DNA of 64,000 bases from Shewanella ulleungensis (GCF_014648315.1 NZ_BMQW01000002.1:615675-679674), one strand, 5' to 3'; shown: positions 1 to 9,567, counted from the first letter of the stretch. The notes: a model not told the origin generated them from the letters alone. Translations and numbers: made by a program.

Positions 1-1
1 T

Positions 2-1273
2 GATGCACAAATGGTTCAAACGGCAAAAATGCTTGAACAGTTTTATGTTAATCAACTGACTGAAAAACAGCTTGCCCAGTTAGTGATACGGCCTATTTTA
101 TTTCATGTTGATGATTCCAATATTGAAACATTTGCCGATCAAGCTAATCCGATCTCCCTATCTTATGAACATAAACTGTCTTTTCAACTCTTGTCGATTA
201 CAGGCCAATTACTCGCCTATTCAGACAGTTCTGGTGAGCAAACGTTAACCCAGTTCACTCAAGGTTATGATACTCGCAACATCAATGGTTATTTATGGCA
301 CGTGTACAGCTATTTTTCAGCGGCGCATCAAGTGTGGATTGTTACTGCTCAACGCCATGATGTGCGCCAGGAATTAGTGTCTTTAATTGTGAGTAACACA
401 TGGCGAACACCATTGATTATAACTCCCATCATGATGTTTTTTATGCTGTTGTTTATTTACTATCTATTTAAACCGCTAAAGTTATTAGAGCGCCATTTAG
501 ATAAGCGACCAGCTCAAGATCTCACGCCAATTAACTTCACATTACCAACCGAGTTAGCGTCAGTGCAAAAAGCGCTCAATAGTTATTTATTGCGCATTGC
601 CGATACCATAGTGCGCGAGCGTCGTTTTAGCGCCGATGCCGCTCACGAGCTTAAAACCCCATTAGCGATTATTAAGTTACACAGTGATGGGTTAAATGAT
701 GTCTTGTTAGCTCAGCATCAAGACGTTCAGCAAATAACACAGCCATACAGTAATGCTATAGGCGAAGGGGTCAATAGAATAAATCATACGGTTGAGCAGT
801 TGCTGTTGTTATCGCGGGTTGATGCTATTGAGGCGCTCAATCGCTCAGACTGTAAGCTGCAAAATAGTATTGATAATGTGATAAATCAATTATTGCATCT
901 CATAGCAGATTACGAATGGCATATTGATATTCCTTTAGACATGACGATTAATGCTGACCCGTTTTATCTTGAATTAGTATTAAAAAATATTATCGAGAAC
1001 GCTTGTAAGTACAGCCCTGTAGAGTCGTTAATTACGATTCGAGCGAGCAAGCAGGGTGCTCAAACGTTAATCGAAGTAATCGATCAAGGACGTGGCATGT
1101 CCAATGATGAAATCAGCTTAGCTAAAAACCGTTTTTATCGTGTAGATGAAAATACCTCGCAAGGGGCAGGGTTGGGCTTATCCATCTGCCAACATATCAT
1201 AAGCCTACATAACGGCGAGTTGCATTTTACTCGAGTTGAGTCACATGGACTGAACGTTAGTATTGTCGTGTAG
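2..1273 (+). CDS. Sensor histidine kinase, 5' truncated by window edge
   Basis: This is the C-terminal part of an inner-membrane two-component sensor kinase. The frame is open to the left window edge, so the ATG at 11 is probably internal and the first transmembrane segment is missing. Visible in order are a periplasmic sensor stretch, a membrane segment at about residues 135-155 (counting from the ATG at 11), an H-box with phospho-acceptor His (AHELKTPLAIIK, about 210), an N-box (NIIENACKYSP), and G-boxes (DQGRGMS and GAGLGLSICQH). The layout is QseC/TctE-like. Its partner regulator is presumably just upstream, outside the window. The stimulus cannot be read from the sequence. Confidence 0.9.
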   Translation, partial: DAQMVQTAKMLEQFYVNQLTEKQLAQLVIRPILFHVDDSNIETFADQANPISLSYEHKLSFQLLSITGQLLAYSDSSGEQTLTQFTQGYDTRNINGYLWHVYSYFSAAHQVWIVTAQRHDVRQELVSLIVSNTWRTPLIITPIMMFFMLLFIYYLFKPLKLLERHLDKRPAQDLTPINFTLPTELASVQKALNSYLLRIADTIVRERRFSADAAHELKTPLAIIKLHSDGLNDVLLAQHQDVQQITQPYSNAIGEGVNRINHTVEQLLLLSRVDAIEALNRSDCKLQNSIDNVINQLLHLIADYEWHIDIPLDMTINADPFYLELVLKNIIENACKYSPVESLITIRASKQGAQTLIEVIDQGRGMSNDEISLAKNRFYRVDENTSQGAGLGLSICQHIISLHNGELHFTRVESHGLNVSIVV

Positions 1274-1327
1274 CTAGTGTTGTAGGGTAGCTAGTATTGT
1301 CGAGTGTCATTGAAACATCAAATACAA

Positions 1328-1356
1328 AAAGATGAGCCGCCTAGCGACTCATCTTT
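1328..1356. terminator. Bidirectional terminator between kinase and DUF3300 gene
   Basis: The arms AAAGATGAG and CTCATCTTT are perfectly complementary around an 11-nt loop. They are flanked by A-rich and T-rich runs and sit between two convergent genes. Confidence 0.7.
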
Positions 1357-1374
1357 ATTTTTTATTCACTTTTT

Positions 1375-2838
1375 TTACTGCCTTTCTCGCGATGGTTTAA
1401 TATCTCGAGATTGATTTGATTGGCGTGCAGAGTTGTCACGTTGTTGGCTCATTGACCGCGACGCTTGTTGGGGCTCACGAACCTTTTCAACTCGGGTGTT
1501 ACGCTGCACTGATTGCACGGTTTGTGTTCGCGGTTCACGCACTTTCTCAACGCGAGTGTTACGCTGCGCTTGTTGCGCTTGTTGCACTTGTTGAGTCCGT
1601 GTTTGGTTAGTAACCTTAGTCACGGGCTTTACCTCATTTCTCACCTTGGTATTGACCACGTCTCGTTGACGGCTTACCACTTCTTTGTCTCTACTGTAAG
1701 TCGATTTCAATGGCTCATTCTTACGTTCAAATGACTTTACCTGAGTCGTAGGTTGACGTTGCTGGCTTAGTTCGCGCTTTAACTGCGTACTTCTATGTTC
1801 AGCAGATCCATTACGGTTTTCTTGCTTCAGACTTTGGTTTATGTGCTTGCGTTGCTCATTAACCTTAATTGAGTCATTTCGTGGCGTGACACGACGTGGC
1901 TCATTAGTCACTTGACGTGAGTAACTCACTGGTTTATTTCTTTTTTCATAGTGACCATTGTATCGTTTGCTGATCACCAGGCTGCGATAAGCCACACCTT
2001 TACGATGCTTAGGTTTGTGCTGCCAATGTTGTGCTCCATGGCTGTAGCTTATTTTACGTGGTGTGTAGTAGCGGTAGTTTTTATGTACTGGTACTGCAAT
2101 TACACGACGGTCATGCCAGTGAAAACCACTAAAGAAGAAGTTAAAGCTAATGCGTACACCGCTATCCCAAAAAATCGCATGGTTGTTAGGGCGATAGTTT
2201 ACATAAGCAGGTGCATGCCAATATACCGGTGGATAACGGTTCCAGCGCCAGTTGCCATAGACAATACGGCTGTCGTAATAAGGTACATAGACAATTTCAG
2301 GACGCACAGATTCGATAATAATGCGGCGTTCCACACGCGATACTTTAACCTGCTCAAGATCTGCCAAATTATTAGCTTCATCAGCTTGTTGTCTTAACGC
2401 TTGAATGGTGTCGAGCATTCGCCCTTCGTCTTGCAAAAAGGCATCGCCGAGGTTTTGGGTCCACACTAAATCATTGTTTAAACGCTCGAGCACATTAGGA
2501 AAGGCCACTAACGCTTTAACGCTTGGGTCCCAATCTTGTGACTCTACCTCGGTCATAATTTGATTAGTGTCGCGATTACCTTGATTGGCTAACCAACGCT
2601 TAGCTTGGACAATTTCAAGCGGGTAGGTTGAGGCAATCAAAATGTGAGTTAATAAACTGTCTGGATATAGTGCAATGGGCGCTAGCATTTGCGCCAATTC
2701 AGCATCACTCACCACATCATCAGATGCGTTGTATGAATATGATTCAGTTGGCTGCGCTGCTTGCACACTTGCTAATGGCATACAAACCAAGGCTAACGCT
2801 AGTAGCGCTTTAGCGGGTGTTTGAATGGCTTTTTTCAT
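1375..2838 (-). CDS. DUF3300 family exported protein
   Basis: This is a 487-residue secreted protein of unknown function. A signal peptide (MKKAIQTPAKALLALALV, ending near VQAAQ) is followed by the DUF3300 domain (about residues 35-250), with the typical stretches IALYPDSLLTHIL and EIVYVPYYDSRIVYG. A long basic, Gln/Arg-rich, low-complexity tail follows, in which QRNTRVEKVREP occurs twice. I chose the start at 2838 because it has a good ribosome site (GGAGATAAC) and opens the signal peptide; the longer frame to 2877 lacks these. A PhoP-like box lies about 50 nt upstream. The tail may bind nucleic acid or cell wall, but that is a guess. Confidence 0.85.
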   Translation of the reverse strand: MKKAIQTPAKALLALALVCMPLASVQAAQPTESYSYNASDDVVSDAELAQMLAPIALYPDSLLTHILIASTYPLEIVQAKRWLANQGNRDTNQIMTEVESQDWDPSVKALVAFPNVLERLNNDLVWTQNLGDAFLQDEGRMLDTIQALRQQADEANNLADLEQVKVSRVERRIIIESVRPEIVYVPYYDSRIVYGNWRWNRYPPVYWHAPAYVNYRPNNHAIFWDSGVRISFNFFFSGFHWHDRRVIAVPVHKNYRYYTPRKISYSHGAQHWQHKPKHRKGVAYRSLVISKRYNGHYEKRNKPVSYSRQVTNEPRRVTPRNDSIKVNEQRKHINQSLKQENRNGSAEHRSTQLKRELSQQRQPTTQVKSFERKNEPLKSTYSRDKEVVSRQRDVVNTKVRNEVKPVTKVTNQTRTQQVQQAQQAQRNTRVEKVREPRTQTVQSVQRNTRVEKVREPQQASRSMSQQRDNSARQSNQSRDIKPSRERQ

Positions 2839-2890
2839 GTTATCTCCAGTGTCATTGATGACTGTTAACGTCATCATAGCGAGCTGAAGA

Positions 2891-2907
2891 TGAACATAAG
2901 CTGAAAG
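2891..2907 (-). promoter_or_regulatory. PhoP-like direct-repeat box upstream of DUF3300 gene
   Basis: On the minus strand this reads CTTTCA-GCTTA-TGTTCA, two half-sites 11 bp apart. The same arrangement occurs twice in the intergenic region beside the PhoPQ-like operon (5520-5536 and 5575-5591). It ends about 52 nt before the ATG, almost the same distance as the copy before the gene at 5642. Confidence 0.5.
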
Positions 2908-3039
2908 TGATTTAATTGGTTTTATTTTTTGGATATTTATTTGGGGGATTGAGCCTCAGTCAATTAAGCTTCAGGTTAATGCTCAGCGATTAATGATAAG
3001 TGATACAGAGTAAATGTGCTGCTGCGAATGAATAATGTA

Positions 3040-4368
3040 TTAATGAGTAAACTCGAACTCAAATTTGGCACCGCCTAAAGACTTAGACTGAGCAACCGTT
3101 AATGTGCCGTGATAGCTGTCGACAAGATCGCGTACAATGGCTAGGCCGATACCGTGGCCCTGTTCATATGTGTCGGCGCGTATACCCCGTTCAAATATTT
3201 GTTGTTGCTTGTCTTTAGGCACACCAGCGCCGTCATCTTCAATAATGATCTGTAAACTGTTAGCTAACTGCTTAACACTTATTAACACATGGCTATTGGC
3301 TGCTTTACAGGCATTGTCTAATACGTTTCCGAGCATTTCGGTTAAGTCAGACTCGTCGCCTTTAAAACGAGCTTCAGTATCACCTTGATAATCAATCTTC
3401 AGCGCTTGCTGTTGGTATATTTTGCCTAAGGTTCGCACCAAGCGTGCGGCGATATCATCAACACTAACACCAAGATGCCAACCCGTGCCTGCAGCACTTT
3501 GCGCACGCTTTAACTGATATGCCACTATTTGATTAATACGATTAATTTGCTCTAACGATGCCTCATTTAAATTTGCCTGCGTTTGCATTACAGCTAATGG
3601 CGTTTTTAAGCTATGCGCTAAATCGGCAAGGGCGTTACGGTAACGTTTTCGCTGATTTTGTTCTGTTTGCAGTAAGGTATTGAGCTGTTTGGCCACCTTT
3701 TGTAGCTCTATGGGGTATTGGGTGCTTAGCTGCATCGATTTACCTTGCTCTACAGCGCTGAGCTCTTGGCTGAATTGACCTAAAGGTTTGAGGGTCCATA
3801 ACAACCAACTCAACTGTACGCTTAATAACAGGGCCATTAATATCAATAACCAAGTCCATAATGTTTTTGAAAACTGGCTAATTTGTTGTTGGTATTCTTG
3901 TTGGTTTTTAATAATGTGCAGCGTCATGGTAAACGGTTGTTCGCTGGTGGCAAAACTGACACTGAAGCTGTAGATCAATTGTGGTTTGTCGTTAATTAAA
4001 ATACTTCCGTAACTGTTTCGACCCGTTACAGGTTTCGGTAAGTTAATTGGAGTGTTTAAGCCTAAAAACGAATTTGAGGTCCACAGTAATTGATTATCTT
4101 TGGTGGTAATTAATGCATACAGCCCAGAACCAATGACATTAAATTGATTTTCGAGCAGGTGCTCAGGCATGAGTAGCTCATCGTTTTCCACTTCGGCCAT
4201 GGCTAACACGGAATAAACGTAAGCTTTTAATTGGTTTTTTGCCGCAGCATTAATTTGAGTTTCAAAGGCGTTGTTAACCGTAATGCCAATAATGGGCAGT
4301 AATACTAAAATAAGCAGTAATGCACTAACGACAATGCGAACTTTAAGTGAGCCCAATAACTTATTCAT
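3040..4368 (-). CDS. PhoQ-like sensor histidine kinase
   Basis: This is a 442-residue inner-membrane sensor kinase. It has an N-terminal membrane segment (about residues 10-32), a periplasmic domain, and a second membrane segment (about 170-190). The H-box reads LAHSLKTPLAVMQTQ, very close to the PhoQ signature HSLKTPLAVLQ. The N-box is NVLDNACKAAN and the G-boxes are EDDGAGVP and GHGIGLAIVRDLV. It overlaps the end of the response-regulator gene by 8 nt, so the two are co-translated as an operon. The family suggests sensing of divalent cations, peptides or envelope stress, but the ligand is not visible here. Confidence 0.93.
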   Translation of the reverse strand: MNKLLGSLKVRIVVSALLLILVLLPIIGITVNNAFETQINAAAKNQLKAYVYSVLAMAEVENDELLMPEHLLENQFNVIGSGLYALITTKDNQLLWTSNSFLGLNTPINLPKPVTGRNSYGSILINDKPQLIYSFSVSFATSEQPFTMTLHIIKNQQEYQQQISQFSKTLWTWLLILMALLLSVQLSWLLWTLKPLGQFSQELSAVEQGKSMQLSTQYPIELQKVAKQLNTLLQTEQNQRKRYRNALADLAHSLKTPLAVMQTQANLNEASLEQINRINQIVAYQLKRAQSAAGTGWHLGVSVDDIAARLVRTLGKIYQQQALKIDYQGDTEARFKGDESDLTEMLGNVLDNACKAANSHVLISVKQLANSLQIIIEDDGAGVPKDKQQQIFERGIRADTYEQGHGIGLAIVRDLVDSYHGTLTVAQSKSLGGAKFEFEFTH

Positions 4369-5044
4369 GTTGCCCTAATTGGCGTAAACGATAACCTTGG
4401 CCGCGCAATGTTTCGATGAGTTGGTATTGATTGTCTGGGTCGAGCTTTTTACGTAAGCGACGAATAAACACTTCGATAACGTTAGAGTCGAGATCAAAAT
4501 CTTGATCGTAAATATGTTCAATTAAGCTGCTTTTAGAATGTACCGAGCCAGGATGAAGCATTAGATATTCAAATAGCTTGTATTCTGAACCACTTAAATT
4601 CACCACTTGCTGATGCATTTTTATCTCAAGGCTGCGGGTATTAATACTAAAAGGCCCATTTTGAATCACAGGGCTAGCTTTGCCTGCCGAGCGGCGTATC
4701 AATGCATTGATACGTGCGACTAATTCTTCAAGCTGAAATGGTTTACTTAAATAATCATCTGCACCTGCATCTAGGCCAATGACTTTGTCTTGCCAGCTGT
4801 CTCGCGCGGTTAAAATGATAATGGGGTAACTGATATTTTGTTCGCGCAGCTGGCTAATGAGCGACAGTCCATCGAGTTTTGGTAACCCAACATCAATAAT
4901 TGCTACATCGTATTGGTATTCTTGGGCCTGGAATAATCCTTCTTCACCATCAGAGGCGACATCAACAGTATATTGAGCATCAATAAGATGTTGTTTGATA
5001 TTAGCTTGCAGAGCTAAGTCATCTTCGACCAGTAATAATCTCAT
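4361..5044 (-). CDS. PhoP/OmpR-family response regulator
   Basis: This is a 227-residue transcription factor. The receiver domain (1-115) has acidic residues EDD near the N terminus, phospho-acceptor Asp in IIDVGLPKLDG (about 51) and the conserved Lys in LSKPFQLEE. A C-terminal winged helix (about 125-220) ends in VIEVFIRRLRKKLDPDN and TLRGQGYRL. It lies 3 nt after the PepSY gene and 8 nt into the kinase gene. OmpR/PhoP-type wings bind direct repeats 11 bp apart, which is the arrangement of the three boxes found nearby, so autoregulation and control of 1375-2838 and 5642-6517 are likely by inference. Confidence 0.93.
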   Translation of the reverse strand: MRLLLVEDDLALQANIKQHLIDAQYTVDVASDGEEGLFQAQEYQYDVAIIDVGLPKLDGLSLISQLREQNISYPIIILTARDSWQDKVIGLDAGADDYLSKPFQLEELVARINALIRRSAGKASPVIQNGPFSINTRSLEIKMHQQVVNLSGSEYKLFEYLMLHPGSVHSKSSLIEHIYDQDFDLDSNVIEVFIRRLRKKLDPDNQYQLIETLRGQGYRLRQLGQHE

Positions 5045-5047
5045 GAG

Positions 5048-5389
5048 TTAGTTCCTTGATACTGAGCCATTAGTTGCGTCTACAGACACATAAAAGATGA
5101 CGCCATCATTGGTGAGTAATTTCACGCGATACCCAGGACGACCATTTACACTGCTAGATTGTACTTTCAACACTTTGCCAGAGTAACTACGCTTAGCAAT
5201 TTGTATGGCTTGCTGTGCACTCGTTACAACCAAATTATTGCTTTGGCGATTATCTTTAGGACCAGGCATAAGCTCAAAGGGAGTTGCAGAACTTAATGAT
5301 AAAACAAGCGGAGCACCAGCAAAGCTGGGTGATGAAATCACTAACATTAAGCCTAAAAGAATGGCCTTGAGCTTGAACATACGCTGCAT
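5048..5389 (-). CDS. PepSY-domain periplasmic protein
   Basis: This is a 113-residue exported protein that leads the two-component operon. It has a signal peptide (hydrophobic stretch about residues 8-22, cleavage near SFAGA) and a single PepSY-type domain at about 55-113 (QQAIQIAKRSYSGKVLKV, GRPGYRVKLLTNDGVIFYVSVD). PepSY proteins encoded beside PhoPQ-like pairs are thought to modulate the periplasmic sensor or proteases. The start at 5389 has AGGA 8 nt upstream; a second in-frame ATG lies 9 nt downstream. Confidence 0.85.
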   Translation of the reverse strand: MQRMFKLKAILLGLMLVISSPSFAGAPLVLSLSSATPFELMPGPKDNRQSNNLVVTSAQQAIQIAKRSYSGKVLKVQSSSVNGRPGYRVKLLTNDGVIFYVSVDATNGSVSRN

Positions 5390-5519
5390 AGTGTTAATCC
5401 TATTTACCTCATTGTTCTTAGTGTAAAAGATCCTTTTATATATAGAAACATCTACTTAAAAAATTGCGCTAGCAGTTGATGTTAATACGTGTTCTTGGGC
5501 AAGTATAGCGAGATCCAGA

Positions 5520-5536
5520 TGAACACTAACTGAATG
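5520..5536 (-). promoter_or_regulatory. PhoP-like box (PepSY-regulator-kinase side)
   Basis: The minus strand reads CATTCA-GTTAG-TGTTCA, half-sites 11 bp apart, similar to the box at 5575-5591. It lies about 130 nt upstream of the PepSY gene, so control of that operon is possible but the distance is long. Confidence 0.4.
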
Positions 5537-5574
5537 GCATTGAGGATATCTAGATGACGATAACTATTTGCTAA

Positions 5575-5591
5575 TGTTCAGCTTGTGTTCA
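5575..5591 (+). promoter_or_regulatory. PhoP-like box upstream of choice-of-anchor H gene
   Basis: This is a perfect direct repeat TGTTCA-GCTTG-TGTTCA with an 11-bp period, ending 50 nt before the ATG at 5642. The form resembles the PhoP box (GTTTA-type half-sites with N5). Confidence 0.55.
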
Positions 5592-5641
5592 TTTTGAGTG
5601 GGTTTTAATGACCGCAACATTTAAGGTCGTGAGGAATCACC

Positions 5642-6517
5642 ATGAACCAACAATTAAATAACATAAACAACACAGCATCATCGTTTAACGCGGTTAAATT
5701 GGGATTAAGCTTATGTGTTGCATGTGCCTTAGGCTTAAGTTCTGCCAGCGTATACAGTGCTGAAGAAATAGCGAGCCAAGTCAATGGTGCTGTAAGCCAA
5801 GCGAGACAACTTGATGCGCCTGCCAGTGATGACAATGATGCAGAACTTCGAGTAGCTCAATTACATCAACAAGCAACATTATTACCGGGTAATGCTCAAA
5901 CTAGCCTAAAAGTTACGCGTGAACAACGCATGGCTGTGCATCAAAAAAGCGCAGCGACCAAAGCTAGCCAGCAACAACGTGCCTTGGCTCAGCAAAATCA
6001 AGTGGTTTATTACGACTTTTCATTTTATGACGCACAAACAAGGTTATTTGAAGATTTCGATTACGACGGTTTTTATCAAACCTTTAGCGTGACCTTTGAC
6101 GCAGACATCAACAGCAGTGGTGGCGATGTTCAAGCCGATGTATTTGCTGAATTATATTTAAGCCAAAATGGTGGTCCGTGGATCCATTATTACTCGACCG
6201 ACGTATTTACCCTTAATGCTGATTCAAGCTTTGATGATTATGAAGTCCTAACAACGTTGGCTAATGGTTATCAGACTGATCATTATGACGTATTAATTGA
6301 TCTATATGAGCTCGGTTATGCCGATCCTGTGGCCACAATTAGCAGCGACGACATTGATTCATTGTATGCCCTACCACTTGAAAGTAGTGATCGAGATGCC
6401 GTGTATGTCGAAGAGGTATATATCGAAGAAGTTCATGCTGGAGTACTTTCTTGGTTTAGTTTTAGCTTGCTTGGCGCTTTTGCCTGGATCCGTCGCAGTT
6501 TTATGAACAAAAAATAA
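5642..6517 (+). CDS. Choice-of-anchor H family surface protein
   Basis: This is a 291-residue exported protein. The N-terminal signal region (hydrophobic about residues 20-38) is followed by a Gln/Ala-rich linker (to about 120). A beta-rich domain then shows the family hallmarks (YYDFSFYDAQTRLFEDFDYD, GFYQTFSVTFDADINSSGG). A C-terminal sorting tail follows, with a hydrophobic helix (VLSWFSFSLLGAFAWI) and then basic RRSF..KK. The tail is GlyGly-CTERM-like, so processing by a rhombosortase and surface anchoring are inferred. The ribosome site GAGG lies upstream. It is divergent from the PepSY operon and carries a PhoP-like box. Molecular function is unknown. Confidence 0.8.
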   Translation: MNQQLNNINNTASSFNAVKLGLSLCVACALGLSSASVYSAEEIASQVNGAVSQARQLDAPASDDNDAELRVAQLHQQATLLPGNAQTSLKVTREQRMAVHQKSAATKASQQQRALAQQNQVVYYDFSFYDAQTRLFEDFDYDGFYQTFSVTFDADINSSGGDVQADVFAELYLSQNGGPWIHYYSTDVFTLNADSSFDDYEVLTTLANGYQTDHYDVLIDLYELGYADPVATISSDDIDSLYALPLESSDRDAVYVEEVYIEEVHAGVLSWFSFSLLGAFAWIRRSFMNKK

Positions 6518-6675
6518 CGTAATGATTGGTTGTACATCAGGTAGACTTGCGTTTTTTGATGCCCTCATTTTTTGTTTTCTTCAAGAATATTTAACATCAA
6601 GAATACGTCGTAAACCGAGCTTGGGATAATCTGTTATCTCATCATTTATCCGGGCTAAGGTCTCTAGGAGAGAGT

Positions 6676-7353
6676 ATGTTAATTAAGTTAAAAACATCGT
6701 TGTTGTGCAGTTCTTTAGTGGGGACGGCGCTGTTGTTGTCAGGTTGTCAATTACCTAATCCTTATACTGGTGAATCTGAAAATGCTAAAGCAACCAATGG
6801 CGCAATTATTGGTGCCATTGGCGGCGCTGCAATTGGTGTGGCCTCAGCAAGCAAAAAAGATCGCGGTAAAGGTGCACTGATTGGCGCAGCATCTGGTGCT
6901 GCTGTAGGCGGTGGTATTGGCTACTACATGGACGTGCAGGAAGCTAAATTGCGTAAGCAGTTACAGTCTACTGGCGTAAGTGTGACTCGTAGTGGTGATA
7001 ACATTATCCTTAACATGCCAAACGAAGTGACATTTGCGGTTGATCAAACGGTATTAAGTGAACGCGCTAAGTCAGTATTAAACAGCGTCGTGTTAGTGGC
7101 GAAAGAATATGACGACACTCGCTTAAACGTGATTGGTTATACCGACAGCTCAGGTTCAGACTCATACAACTTACGTTTGTCACAAGTGCGAGCCAGTGAA
7201 GTGGCACAATATATCACTAGCCAAAATGTAAATGGTTCACGAGTGTCATCAACCGGTATGGGAGAAGCCAGTCCGATTGCGAGCAACAATAGTGCTGAAG
7301 GACGAGCTCAAAACCGTCGTGTTGAGATTGTATTAACACCGATTGGTAAGTAA
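6676..7353 (+). CDS. OmpA-family outer-membrane lipoprotein (YiaD-like)
   Basis: This is a 225-residue lipoprotein. The signal peptide has a lipobox LLLSGC (Cys about 24). A glycine-zipper region (GAIIGAIGGAAIGVASA, and GALIGAASGAAVGGGIGYYMD; about residues 42-90) is followed by an OmpA C-terminal peptidoglycan-binding domain (about 110-225). That domain has the typical NVIGYTDSSGSDSYNLRLSQ and EGRAQNRRVEI. It likely links the outer membrane to the cell wall. It appears monocistronic, with a terminator following. Confidence 0.9.
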   Translation: MLIKLKTSLLCSSLVGTALLLSGCQLPNPYTGESENAKATNGAIIGAIGGAAIGVASASKKDRGKGALIGAASGAAVGGGIGYYMDVQEAKLRKQLQSTGVSVTRSGDNIILNMPNEVTFAVDQTVLSERAKSVLNSVVLVAKEYDDTRLNVIGYTDSSGSDSYNLRLSQVRASEVAQYITSQNVNGSRVSSTGMGEASPIASNNSAEGRAQNRRVEIVLTPIGK

Positions 7354-7402
7354 CAGTCTCAAATCGTTGAACGACGACGTAAACTTATTTACGAATTAAA
7401 TG

Positions 7403-7427
7403 AAAGCCATCGAAAGATGGCTTTTTT
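7403..7427 (+). terminator. Rho-independent terminator after OmpA-like gene
   Basis: AAAGCCATC and GATGGCTTT form a 9-bp stem with a GAAA tetraloop, followed by a T run. Confidence 0.8.
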
Positions 7428-7457
7428 GCTATCTAATAATCACTGAAAATACTGAGG

Positions 7458-8177
7458 TTAATATTTCTTAAACGTTCCAGGGTAAACCGCATTATAAAGC
7501 GATTTAAAGAAAACCAAAGGCATCAAAAATAAGCAGAATAAATAGAGTAAATACCCACGGCTATTAAAATCTCGTATTTTTGATTTCATGTATTTATAAC
7601 TAAGTAATGTATTTTGATTCAATACAAGTTGATGAATAAGTCCATCTTGATGCCAAATCGATATTTGTGAACCAGGCGTTAATGTTGCGGCAATCTTATT
7701 ACATGTTGCGGTGGGTAAGTTTGGGGCTAAAAAAATATCAGGATAAATTGAAACCACGACATCATAATACTCGTCAATTCTACCTGACTCCTCATCTTCC
7801 ACAGTATCTTTATGACATGTTGCTTGATCGATTACTGCAGTGTATTGATGAACTTTACTGATGTCTGTTACCCAATATTTTGATGCAATAAACGTTATCG
7901 CAATGATATTGAATAATAAATACAGCACCAGAAAAGCGATACGAAATACTTTGTGGGTTTGAGTAAACTCGATAATGAGTTCTCGATGATCCCAAAAGCC
8001 GACATGATTGATATTATCCACGCTACTTTTTTCAACTTTGAGTTGACCATTTTGTTTGCGGCGAGCTATTTCATCACATAATTGCTGATATCTTTCAGGA
8101 AATACTTGTTGATTCATCTTATACAGAGCATCTAACAGTTCAACATTTTTGTATTTACGGAAATTAATTTTCTTCAA
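7458..8177 (-). CDS. Hypothetical membrane protein
   Basis: I do not recognise this 239-residue protein. It has a hydrophilic N-terminal part (1-75) and a membrane segment (about 80-103, IAFLVLYLLFNIIAITFIA). A soluble middle domain (about 105-195) has two Cys residues, and a second membrane segment (about 208-225) is followed by a short tail. The likely topology puts both ends in the cytoplasm and the middle domain outside. It sits between the OmpA-like gene and xseA without clear operon linkage. Confidence 0.6.
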   Translation of the reverse strand: MKKINFRKYKNVELLDALYKMNQQVFPERYQQLCDEIARRKQNGQLKVEKSSVDNINHVGFWDHRELIIEFTQTHKVFRIAFLVLYLLFNIIAITFIASKYWVTDISKVHQYTAVIDQATCHKDTVEDEESGRIDEYYDVVVSIYPDIFLAPNLPTATCNKIAATLTPGSQISIWHQDGLIHQLVLNQNTLLSYKYMKSKIRDFNSRGYLLYLFCLFLMPLVFFKSLYNAVYPGTFKKY

Positions 8178-8226
8178 GCTAGTTCCTTTAGCGTATACAT
8201 GTTTTTTCTTTACCTTGAATAGCGGA

Positions 8227-9567
8227 TTATTTTACCGATACTTTTGTCACAGTCGAAGTGACACTTCCCTGTTTTAATCGAGTATGAATCACATCACCTT
8301 TGGTTAATTGTTCAGCATTTTCGACAACATGTTTATTCGCGCTTGTGATTGAATAGCCTCGGCTCAATGTGGCGAGTGGGCTGACGGTATCGAGCTTATG
8401 GGCTGCTTGAGCTACGCGCAATGACGCCTGCTTAAAATAGTCACTGCTGGCGTCGTTAAAACGCTCGGTTAAATACTGTAGACGCTGCTTTTCTAATGTT
8501 AAAGTACTAGAGGGAGAGCGTTGTTGTAAACGGTTATGTAATTGCTGGTGGCGCAAGGTTAAGCGGCTAAGTTTATGCTGTAAGGCATTTTCTAAACGCA
8601 TCTGCATTTCATCAAAGCGTTGCTCAAACTGTTGCAGTTTACGTTGTGGCTCATGACGTTGAAGCTGATGAGTCAGTTGAGTTAAGCGCCCACTTTGTTG
8701 TAACTGATAATGCTTCATGCTTTGTTGTAAGCGGGCTCGCAATAATATGAGCTTTTCGGCTTTGTTGCCTTTATCTTTTGATAATAACTCTGCACCTGCT
8801 GATGGCGTTGGTGCGCGTACATCGGCAACATAATCGCTGATGGTGGTGTCTATTTCATGGCCGACAGCACTAATAACCGGTAGGGCGCTATTATAAATAG
8901 CGTGAGCTAAGTGCTCACTGTTAAAACACCATAAATCTTCTAACGAGCCACCACCACGAGTCAGTAACAATACATCCACTTCAAGGCGTTGGTTTGCGCG
9001 GGCAATGGCTTGACAAATTAATTGGCTCGCGGATGCACCTTGCACCTGGGTGGGATAAACAATCACTTCGATAGACGGGTCGCGTCTGGCTAATACATGC
9101 AATATGTCCCTAAGTGCTGCGCCAGTGGCCGAAGTAATTACGCCAATGCGTTGAATATTGCTTGGAATAGGACGCTTTGTTTCTGTAGCAAATAAGCCTT
9201 CTGCAGCTAATTTAAGCTTTAATGCTTCAAATTCCTGTGCTAACAAGCCGTCACCTGCAGGTAACATTGACTCGAGTAGTAATTGATAGTCGCCACGAGG
9301 CTCGTAAACGCTGATAGCGCCTTTAACTAAGACTTGCTGACCATTGATAGGTTTAAAGCGTACCGATTGATTACGGCCTTTAAACATCGCACAGCGAATT
9401 TGTGATTGGCTGTCTTTTAACGTGAGATACCAATGGCCAGAACTGGGTGAAGAAAAGTTTGATATTTCACCATTTAACCAGATTTTACCTATTTGACCTT
9501 CAAGAATATGCCTCACTTCGCCGTTTAATTGCGAAACGGTGTAAACATTGTTTTTTGTGGCACTCAT
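8227..9567 (-). CDS. xseA: Exodeoxyribonuclease VII large subunit
   Basis: This is the cytoplasmic nuclease subunit that degrades single-stranded DNA together with XseB; xseB is not in the window. The N-terminal OB fold (about residues 1-105; [24 protein letters not shown]) is followed by the catalytic domain ([64 protein letters not shown]). A long coiled coil and a C-terminal RGYSI segment follow. I favour the ATG at 9567 (MSATKNNVY); the frame extends to another ATG at 9579, and neither has a strong ribosome site. Divergent from guaB. Confidence 0.95.
   Translation of the reverse strand: MSATKNNVYTVSQLNGEVRHILEGQIGKIWLNGEISNFSSPSSGHWYLTLKDSQSQIRCAMFKGRNQSVRFKPINGQQVLVKGAISVYEPRGDYQLLLESMLPAGDGLLAQEFEALKLKLAAEGLFATETKRPIPSNIQRIGVITSATGAALRDILHVLARRDPSIEVIVYPTQVQGASASQLICQAIARANQRLEVDVLLLTRGGGSLEDLWCFNSEHLAHAIYNSALPVISAVGHEIDTTISDYVADVRAPTPSAGAELLSKDKGNKAEKLILLRARLQQSMKHYQLQQSGRLTQLTHQLQRHEPQRKLQQFEQRFDEMQMRLENALQHKLSRLTLRHQQLHNRLQQRSPSSTLTLEKQRLQYLTERFNDASSDYFKQASLRVAQAAHKLDTVSPLATLSRGYSITSANKHVVENAEQLTKGDVIHTRLKQGSVTSTVTKVSVK

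Noticed and set aside
1416..2397. Plus-strand ORFs opposite the DUF3300 gene
   Set aside because: Shadow frames of a repetitive, low-complexity coding region on the minus strand.
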